Shown: piece by piece, positions 1 to 10,400 of the stretch
How the letters are laid out: the number at the start of each line of letters is the position of its first letter
Numbering within the stretch: position 1 is the first letter of the stretch
Source: Brachypterus glaber
Lineage: Eukaryota; Arthropoda; Insecta; Coleoptera; Kateretidae
NCBI GenBank assembly: GCA_958510825.1
Contig: OY294048.1
Span: forward strand, 10,495,589 to 10,559,588
DNA length: 64,000 nt
Direction of reading: 5' to 3'
The notes under the pieces: generated by a model
Seen by the model: the letters and a program-made list of their open reading frames with translations, nothing else
Databases searched by the model: none
Told to the model about the DNA's origin: nothing
Program-made: the position numbers and the translations under genes

Positions 1-58
1 AATGTGGATTTAACCAGGGAGTTATTAAATAGGGGTGCTGATTGTGATTCATCAAGGG
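1..58 (+). CDS. Gasz: Gasz exon a (3' part): ankyrin repeat
   Basis: Frame 1 reads NVDLTRELLNRGADCDSSR, a typical second half of an ankyrin repeat (xLLxxGADxD). It is followed by the donor GTAAAT at 59. One base of a split Gly codon (G|GA) is left, and it joins in frame to the exon at 4011. The exon runs off the left edge of the window. Confidence 0.75.
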
Positions 59-3000
59 GTAAATATACATAAAAACACAAAAGTTGAAAAGTTCAAAAAG
101 TAAATGTTTGTTAAGGTCACCTTAGGCAAGGCGTCCTCCACTTAACCTTATATTGCACCTTGTTCCCTTTTGGGAACACTGGGCATTAGGACCCATGAAT
201 TCTTTAATAATCAAAATATAAACTTATGAGAATCTAGTTTTCACTTGGAAATACTGGTATTCAAGTTGGACTTTTTCTCTATTAATTAAATTTGTTTAAA
301 ACGCGGTTAACGTTAGGCTTTATGGGTTACTTTTTTAATATTTTTTTTTAACTTTTATCAGGGTTGTAAAAAGTTCACTTTTTTAAAACTGTCTAGGCCG
401 ATGGACAAAACCGGACTAAATTGGGCAAAACTGGACTAAATTGGAAAAAACTGGACAAAATTGGACAAAACTGGACAAAACCGGACAAAATTGGACAAAA
501 CTGGACAAAATCAAAAATTATTCCTTATAATAACACATAGTCAAGAAAAAAATATTTCAACTTCCAACTGGGGTCTGACTAGATGTGCGCGTGTGCGCCG
601 CCGCCAAATTTAACTTAATGACTTAAAATAATTCATTTGGTGAAGCTTTAAAATTATTTAAACATTTTTTCTAAAAATTTTGTTTAAAAAAATAATTTTA
701 GGAGGCGCAGCGCCACGTCGCGTGGCGTGGCGCCGCCGCTCCCGGCTAAAATTGACACAAACGCCGCCGTCGCGAAAATGTTTCTGGCGCACACCTCTAT
801 GTCTGACATCTCATCCTATACTATTCTTATACATTTTAAAGGGCTGAATCCACTGTGGCTTCAGATTTTGTCTATATACTCGGAATTTTAAGAAAAATGT
901 CAAAAATTATCATTTTTGGCCTTTAACTTTGATTCACCAGCTTAAATTTTTTCTGTTGTTTTGATTCGTGTTCTAAGTAAATCACTATGTAAAAAGACAT
1001 GACAGTCCGGTTAGTGAAATATAGTTTAACGTATCTATTTACCTTAAAAAAGATTTTTTTTAATTCTAATTTTTGTTTGCCCCCGGTATATAAATACTTC
1101 GATCCGACCTGTGTTTATAACGAGGTTTATAAGTTATAGAATTTAAGAAAAAAAAAACAATTTTTTGAATTTATAAATGAGGATTATTTTCAATATATAT
1201 TTCAAACAGAACTTTTAGATGATTATTAGGTTATCCAACCTAAATTGTCACATATCTTTGGTATTTTTTGTTATCTTTTGTGTTTTATTTTGTTTTAATT
1301 ATTTGAGTGTTTTAAAATTTAATATTTTATACCAAACTAAACGGAGGAAAATCAGCTGCGTTGATGTTAGATGTCCAAAAGGCGTTTGATAGTGTCTGGC
1401 ATGCCGGAATTTTGTACAAAATGAAAGAGCTCGATGTACCCACTTACCTAATCCTCATAACCAAAAACTTCCTCGAAAACAGATCCATCCAAGTCAAAGT
1501 CAACTCTTCATTCTCTACATTTTTTATTCCCGAACAAGGTGTCCCGCAAGGTTCACCCCTCTCCCCTCTTCTCTATAATATTTTCTGCTATGACCTATAC
1601 CACCATAAATTCAATAACCCCGACCACTTCAATCCCAATGCATACATTCTACAATTTGCTGATGATGCCGCCCTGATAGCCCACAATAAAACAGTTAAAA
1701 AAGCTATGGAATCACTGCAAAATTTAGCAAACTCAACATCCACCTGGTTCCGCAAATGGAGACAAACTATAAATGCCGCAAAATCTCAGCTTGCCATCTT
1801 CAATCACAATCCTAGCAACAACTCTCCTACAATAAGTCTAAACAACGAAAACATCCATCCCTTACCATCAGTCAAATACCTCGGCATCAGTCTAGACCAA
1901 AAACTCAATTTTAACCAATACACCCGATCTATTAAGAAAGCAACTATAACAAGAGCCAGCCACTTTCGAAGTTTAACGTACAAAAACCAGGGAATCAACA
2001 CTCTCACGGCCAGCAGAATCTATAAAGCCATATGCAGACCACTGTTGGAGTATGGACATCCTTTATTTCTAAATTGTAACAACCCAGCGAAAGCAAACAT
2101 TCAAATCGGCGAAACCTCAGCACTAAGGAAGATCACGAAGATTCGAAATCCTGCTAACCCACTCCACAACCCTTCCAACGCTTCACTCCTGCAACTAACC
2201 TCTACTCCTCCAGTTTTTGAACGACTCCACGCACTCTCTACAAATTTTGCTAGATCCGATTTTAATTCCGATATCCTAAACCTTTTCTGTATCCCTAGAA
2301 ACAATAATCCTCCACGTGCAAAATTACCCGAAAAAACACTACTGCAAATACTACTGGAAATAAGGAACTGATACAAACATTACTTTATATTTTATTTGTT
2401 TATTTATATACATATTTTACTTTTTTTTTTTTTTTTTACAATCCATTGAATATGTTAAGTTTTAATATTCTATATTTTTGTTAACTTCTACAATATTTTG
2501 TTAACACGGCTGAAGGACCTCGGTCAATGGCCTTTTGTGTAACCAATAAAGAACATTATTAATTAATTAATTAATATTTTATTTTATTTTGATTTTGTCC
2601 ATTCCGCCAAAATTCCGTCCAGTTTTGTCCACCCGGACAAAATCAAACAACCCTGACTTTTCTATGTATACATATTTTATACATACTGGGTGTTTCAGGA
2701 AGGTGGTTCACCCCCCTTAACTTTTTTACTTTTTTATGTAGGATCGTGAAATTTGCAGGAGCTATATTATGTATAATTTAGGATTTGTTGACATGGTTAG
2801 ACATTTTTTAGCACTTCCGGTTTCACCGGAAATGAATCGAACTTTCGATTTTTAAATGGAACACCCTGTATATTTTTACATATTTCGATATCAAAATCAA
2901 TTCTGAGAACAAGCATGTGCCACTTGTCAATTTTTGACAGGCCATGTCATTTTTTGTTTAAATTTTTATCTTAAATCTGCCTTAAATTAGCTTATTCGCT

Positions 3001-6000
3001 TAGATGTTGGTTCAGAAAAATACTATTTTAATTTTTTTCCCAAAACTCTAAATGTGGTGGGCTCTTAAAGATTCCAAAATCATAGTTTGGTCCATAAGAC
3101 ATTTTTTTCAAAGGGAAAGAGAAATTTCTTGCGAACATTTTAATACCACACATGAATAGTTTATTTCCAAATTTGGAAGAACTGGGCATTAAAACAAAAA
3201 AGATTTAAAATGAAGAATTAACTAAAAATTGACATGACCTGTCAAAATTTGAAAAGTAACACATGCTTGTTCTCAGAATTATTTTTTGAATCAAAGTATG
3301 TAAAAATATACAGGATGTTCCATTTAAAAATCGAAAGTTCGATTAATTTCCGGCGAAAGCGGTGCCAAAAAATTTCTAGCTATGCCAAAAAATCTTAAAT
3401 TATACATAATAAAGCTTCTGCAAATTTGAAGGTCCTACCCAAAAAAGTAAAAAAATCATGGGGGTGAAATACCTACCTGATTTGAGTTTGAGAATATACT
3501 GGGTGTTACTCCGTAACATCTCTACTCCATAACATATCTACTCCGTAACAACTCTACTCCGCACCATATGCACTTGATTAGCCACTTGTCTTAACTCAAA
3601 AAAAAAGCTAAGTCACTGTCAAATATGAATTTAGTTTATTAATTACTTATTATTAGGGCGTTAAGAGTACGCGGACAATGTGACTTTTAGAATTATTTAT
3701 TTGTGATTGTTCTAGATTTGAATTTAAAGATGAACGTTTTCTAGCAAAAAAATAAAATAATCTAGAAAAAGCTTCTTTGTTCTGCGAACCTCTCATTTAT
3801 TATTAAGTGACTAATAAAGTGCATATAGTGTGGAGTAGAGTTATTGGGGAGTAGAGATGTTATGGAGTAGGGATGTTAGGGAGTAGGAAAATTGAGAGTA
3901 GAGATGTTAGTCTGCCAAAGTATCAACTCTGATAATAAGATAAATCCAAAATAAAAAAAAATAATATAAAGACAGAAATATTCCCTCATTTTGACTTAAA
4001 ACTATTTTAGGAGGTACTACGCCTCTAATGATGGTTTGCAATTGTAATAGTAGAGATCTGTTTCCAAACACTTTGGAAATAATAAAACTATTGATTGACA
4101 AAGGCGCAAACGTGCGACGAGTGGATAGAAATAGAACGAATGCTCTCATGTTTGCCGCGGCCAACGGTAATTTAGAAGCAGTTAAATTTTTGTTACCTCT
4201 CTCTACTAAAGAGGCAGAAGACAATAAAAAGTGGACTGTAAGTTGTTTTTTGGTTAACCCTCTATTTGTCAAATTTTGGGGAATGAAGTGAAAATTATTT
4301 TTTAACTCCACTAATATAATTTACAGGCCTTATTTTGGGCAGTGAATGGGAATCAACCGGAAATGGTAAAATTTTTATTAGACGAAAATTTCAACTACGA
4401 ATATTATGATGTTCAAAATAATACACCTTTAGATTTAGCTATAGCCAACGAATTTCATGATATAGCCGATTTATTTCCAAATAAAGAGGAGGATTGTTTA
4501 AATACAATTAGTTTAAATTTTTTAAATTACGAGTTGTTTGAAAATTCGTTAAATTCAAATAAGTAAGTAAACTTTACATTGCGTGACAAAAGTTTAACTT
4601 TTCATACACTAATAGTCCGGGATCCCTGGACCCATTTTTAGCCTTTATTACTATCAAACTAATTTTCCGTGAGTAGCTTTATTTTGATGAGACGCCCAAC
4701 TTTTTCTCTTACAATAATTCTCGATTGTGGTAGCTAACAGGGGTAGCAGGGATAAAATATGTTGATTTGACGATTCTCAAAAATTTATTACTAACCGTGG
4801 GTTTTTTTATTAAATCTTTATTATAAATTATTAACATTATTGAAAAAAAATTTTGTCCTACAAAATGTATGCTTTGATCAAAGAGTCCTTCCAACATGTA
4901 TCGATAGCGAGGTCATAAAAAATGATTACTAACTAGCTGATTTTTTTACTGTTGCTTAGTTAATATTTATATAATTTAACAGCCACATTGTCCTACGAAT
5001 TGCGTGGTACGTTATCCCGGTCCTACGCTCAGAAATTGTTAATAACACAAGACCATTTTTATTTTTTATTACTAACTGTAGGACAAAAATATTACATAAT
5101 AGGTTAGTGTGTTCTCTGTCCAAATAAAACAATGGAACAATGTCCTACAAAAAAAAAGTTATTTAAATTTCGAAAAATATTTCACTTTGTTATGTTACAA
5201 ATAGAAAAATGAAAATGACAATTCTTGTCGGACTAGTGATACATATCTGTTTTCTTGTAGGACAAATATTTTTTTGGGTAATTATTGGATAATTAAATTA
5301 AATAGAAAGGGGGGTCGAGTGATACATTATTTTAAAGCTCATAAAATAATTCGAACATATTTTTTTTAATATATTTTTTAGGGGGTTAAAAGAGCTTTAA
5401 ACTTGGAATTTTTGACAAAATGTTTTTAAAAAATCAAACAATTTTGTTTAATGATTAATTGCATGATACAAAAAGGTAAATTACACTTTTAACTAATTTT
5501 AAATTTTAAATGGCAAATAAAAATTTCAAACAAATTTTAACAAAATCGCATTTTTATTTAAAGTTATATGGTGAAATAGAGAATAGAAAATTCAATAAGC
5601 TTTAAAACGATCACACGACCCCTCTTTCTCTAAAAACTTTAAATTTAAAGTTATATTTTGATCTGCCAAATGGTATGTCCTCTAGAACTCTAAACCAGTG
5701 CCGAGCACAACCAGCACGGGCCCGGGTAAAGAAAGATCGTTGTCGTCCGCCTAAAAAACAGACCATTCATTTCGAAATTACATGTAATTTAAAGTGTACT
5801 TTAATGGGGCCCTGTGTTTTTTTTAAAGGCTGATCGCACCCTTGGAGAAATATTTTTATGTCATGAATCGCGTTGACTTCAAGTATATAGAATTTTTCTT
5901 AAAAAAGTAAGCTTATGACTGATCGGACTATTTTAGAAATATTTTATTTTAATGAAGGGCCCGGCGCGGCCCCGTTAGCTTTAAATGGAACCCGTATTTT

Positions 6001-7440
6001 TTTTCTGTACAATATTTTATTTAATTATATGTAGTTTTGATTTTTTTAATTTTCTATATTACCAAACTTTTTTCCTTTTGTTTTTTTTTTCAACATAAAT
6101 TAAAAAATATATAAATATTATTCAAATATAAAGAAATGACGCCATCTTTTTTATTATAAACAAAACTTTACAAAACTGCTGTGTCAAAAATCATTTAAAT
6201 GTTATTTATTTTTTAGGCCTCAATTTTCATTAGATATGTACAAATTTTTTATTGGAATAGGAGGAGAAAGATTTCTTCAGATTTTTTTAGAAAATAATAT
6301 AACCCTGGATCGATTGTACTCAATAACAAATGAAGATCTAAAATATATTGGTATTGAAATGCCTAATGAACGAAAACGAATTTTAGATTCGTTGTATAAA
6401 TTTCATAAATATCCCTATAATCCCAAGTCTTTGGTACTAGTAGGACCAAATAGTATGTATAGGTATGCAAAAAAAAATAAACATTAAAATTAGTATATTA
6501 TGCACCTAGCTAGCATGCGAACTAAGTCTTTAGTGTTCGAGACTGAAGTTTTTTTGCTGAGACGGAGTCGAGGTAAAAAATCAGTCAAGAACACTTGAGA
6601 CAGTTCGCATGTGTGGTGCATATACTACCTAAACCTTGTTACTCTAAATATCAGTTAAAAATAAAGTTTAAAAATTATTTTGACATAGCTGTCAGTTTGA
6701 CAAATAAAAAAAGTTAGCAGTTGACACAAACGTCAGTTCGAAAAACTGGACGAAGATGATAAATTTTAAATAATTTTAACAATGTTATTTTTAAAGGTTT
6801 TCTTTCTTAAAATCAAATGGATTTGTTTGAATCGCTAATTTATTACAAAACATCGGCAAACCTAATTTTTGTACCAGTAAAGCACATAGTATGTATAATA
6901 TTTCAATATTATCAAGGTTGCCGTGATTTTTTTCCCTTGGGATAAAAACGGCAAGTTTAGTCCCGAAAATGAAAGCGTAAAATTAGGTTTTAGTCTTGGT
7001 CGTGCAAAAATTATATTAAAAAATATATTAAAACGCAACCTTTCAACTTGGACCAAAATCTAAAAGATTCTCGACTCTCTGACTTTAAAAAAAGCAAAAA
7101 ATATCTCTGTTTGTCTTTAGAGATATTATTTTTCTGCTTTTTTTATTTGGTATGCAGATGTACTTGGATATTATCTTGCAGTTCGTATCTGCATGCAGCT
7201 GCAGCTCTATTTTTGACCATTGAAAAAAATATTTCGTATATGCTGTTGGTATGATAGCTAATATGTATGCGTGTGGTTGTAATATGTATGCGTATGCGAA
7301 TTATTTTTGCGAATGTTCAAGAATAGAGAACCTGAGCAAAATCGGATGGCGGAAGGGGGTAAATGGGGAGTTAAATTTTTATTCTGGTCATATTATAAAC
7401 TCAATGCGATAGTCTCATCGTTTTCAACGCTTACTATTGC

Positions 7441-7488
<48 letters not shown>

Positions 7489-10400
7489 TCACTTAACAAT
7501 AGAAGAAAAATTTAAAAACCACCTAAAAATATATAAAAAAGGTTATAATCATTTTTGTTCATTGACCCTTCTTTCTTAAAATGTAACTAAATGTTTACAT
7601 TAATATCCATGGAAAATAACTAGATGAACCATGTCAAAACATCGGCACTATTGTACACTGGAGCCATCTAGTTTGCGATTGATTTTAAATTCTGTATCTT
7701 TAAAACATTATATTCTAGCAAAAAACTGTATATAACATTTTTTATGGGATTTAAAAAGAGTTTTTATTTAAAGTATAATTTTTTGATAATAGGGTTATAA
7801 ATATGTGAGATATACTAAAAAACCTTTTACTGCTTTAAACGCCAATATCTCGAAAACAATGCGTTTTAGGAAAACGTTGTTTATAACATTTTTTGACCAA
7901 TTTAAAATTGTCTTTTATATAAGTGCTAAATTAACCAAATACAATAATAATTGCCTTAATTATAAACAAAAAACGCTAAAAATAGGAGTTTTACCCTATT
8001 TTTACCCCAATCGTTTACCCCCAAAATCTAATCAGCTCTTCGGAATACGATAAGAAACAATATGCAAAAAACCGCATGTAGAAATGGAGTTGGAGAGTTT
8101 AGACCCAGACAGAGATAGACAGACAAACAGACAGACGGACGCAAAAATTTTTTTTACTGATTTCGACTCAGAATGGTCTAAAACGTCGAGAAATGTGAAA
8201 AAAATGTGGTCAGAGATTTTGACTTTTCGGCGAAGATTTCAATACATCGGCACTCTTAGTAGCACTAAGTGCCGATGTAAAATCACAAAAATTATTAAAA
8301 AAAACGTTAAAAAACGGGCAGAAAGACCTCGGTCCAAACCCAAGTATATTGGGTAACCAAACCAATTATTATTATTAATTATAATAATCATAATTTAATT
8401 TCAATTTTTGGCTGGTGTAATGGCTTGTCATTTTAGCAATGAGGATGTCGCCCTACAAATTGTTTCCTTGATCAAACAGTTATTAGTTATGGAGGCCAGT
8501 GTAAAATATCTTATGAATAATATAGAATGTGTCCCAAAAAATGAAGTAGCTCCCCTTTTAAAAACTATAAGAAGAAATTTAAAGCAGTTAAAAAGTGTCA
8601 CTAGTTTATTGGATGAAAAATCAAAGAAGGTGGGTACACAATTCTTATGTTTTTAACGTGTTTGTATGTATGTGTGTATGTTTGTATGCAGTGTCGGACT
8701 GGACAGCCCAAGGCTAGTGAGATTTGTTACCTACTGTCCCTGGCCCCAAGTATAATTTCTTTTCCCCTCACAAAAATTTTAATGACTAAAAAAAGCGATT
8801 CACCCCCAAAAAATTTTTTTTACCTCTCCCAGAAATTTCGAAGACTAAAAAAAAGGTCGTCACCCTTAAAAAATTTTTTTTGCTCCACCCAAAAATTTTG
8901 ATGACTAAAAAAAGCTCATCTCCCCAAAACCAAAAAAAAAATCCCATACCAAAAATTTTGATGATTAAAAAAATAAAAGGACCTTACCCTCAAACAATCG
9001 AAAAAAAAGTAAGCCTGAAAAAATAAACATTACCCCGCAGGTGGGACTCAACATTGGGGGCCCCCAAAACGGGGGGGGGGGGGCGTGAGATTTTTCTCAC
9101 TATCTCACCTGTCCAGTCCGACACTGTTTGTATGTTTGTTTACCTCTAGAAACTACCAGGCCGATTTTAACGATCGAGATGTCAAAAGATTCGTCATGAT
9201 CACGCGAGTGACATTGGTTATATAATTCCTGGTCGATTTTTATTTTGCAAATTTTGGTGTAAAAAAGTTACCAAAATTTTTACCCCCTTGCACCCTTCCA
9301 TCACAACTTTTTTTTTAATAGCAACCTACCCCTTGTGACACATCGTTGAAAAGATTATTTAATCAGCTTTCTAACGGTGTATGATAAAGCCTTATTTGAC
9401 AAAGAGCTTATAAAAAAATGGGTGGCTATTTTGAAAAAAAAAAAATGGATTGGGTGGGTGCAAGGGGGTGAAAATTGTGATAACATTTGGTTTAAACCGA
9501 AATTTGCAAAATTAAAAATAAAAATCGACCTATCTGAGCATTTTTTATAACTTCCCAGTTACAAGTTAAAGAAAAAAATGCTCAGACAGGTCGATTTTTA
9601 TTTTTTATTTTGAAAATTTTGGTTTACACCAAATTTTTTCACAATTTCCCCCACCCACCAATTCCAATTTTTTTTTTCAAGTAGCCACCCATTTTTTTAT
9701 AAGCCCTTGGTTAAAAAAGGCTTTATCATACACCTTTAGAAAGCTTATTAAATAACCCTTTTAACGATGTATCACAAGGTGTAGGTTACTATTTGAAAAA
9801 AAAATGTGATAGGAGGGTGCAAGGGGGTGAAATTTTTTTTACACCAAAATTTGCATAATAAAAAATAAAAATCGACCTGTCCGAGCGTTTTTTTAAAAGG
9901 CTTATAACTGACTTTTTGTACGCACTTGTTTATAAATTTTTAAATTATTTTTTTTTTCGTTTTTTATTTTAAATGTTTTTTGTTTGTTTTTTTTTTATAA
10001 AACATACATAAAAATGAAGCTAGGCCTACAGGAGAAAGTCAAGTCTTCTTTTCTTCGCAGGATTTTTGGAAATTAAATATTTTTTTTTAAATACTTTTAA
10101 CAAAAATAAAAAAAAAACACCTTAAATTTTTAAAAGTATAGGTTTCTAAGTTCAGGCACCTTTTTTTTGTTTAGTTACAATTTTTTAATTTTGGCGAAGG
10201 CGGCAAAAAGGCGCAAAATAATTTTTAGCGTAAGGCGCAAGAAGGTAAATCTGGCTCTGCTTAAAACGGTTGAAGGTTGTAGAGACCACAGATTGATATA
10301 CGGTGTTTTTCTACTTTTTCAAATTTTGCAAAATTTATGAAAAAAAAAAGCTTTCTAAGCCAAAAAAATCAAAATTTTAGGTCGATAACAATACTTTCTC

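Larger units (their letters stand above)
359..2655. mobile_element. hAT-like non-autonomous element (CAGGGTTG ends) hosting a LINE
   Basis: Ends are CAGGGTTGT at 359 and ACAACCCTG ending at 2655. Flanks ACTTTTAT (351-358) and ACTTTTCT (2656-2663) match at 7 of 8 bases, as expected for an old 8-bp hAT target duplication. Both end regions contain the word GGACAAAACT or its complement: many copies in tandem at about 400-520 and two or three at 2595-2640. No transposase is visible. The middle is interrupted by a LINE at 1331-2570. Confidence 0.6.
59..4010 (+). other. Gasz: Gasz intron of 3.95 kb filled with nested elements
   Basis: The intron runs from donor GTAAAT to acceptor ctattttag. It holds a hAT-like element with a Jockey LINE inside it (359-2655), a fold-back at 2685-3483 and a word-repeat fold-back at 3505-3912. 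These leave under 1 kb of unassigned AT-rich sequence. A GC-rich patch at about 580-790, with many GCGCC/GGCGC words, lies inside the hAT-like element. Confidence 0.7.

Noticed and set aside
3907..4311. 134-codon minus-strand frame
   Set aside because: Antisense shadow of the Gasz exon at 4011-4237 and its intron. The plus strand has ankyrin hallmarks and splice sites.
7307..7579. Open frame with a polyasparagine run
   Set aside because: The Asn run is the (TAA)n microsatellite, and the rest has no family signature. It is inside a Gasz intron.
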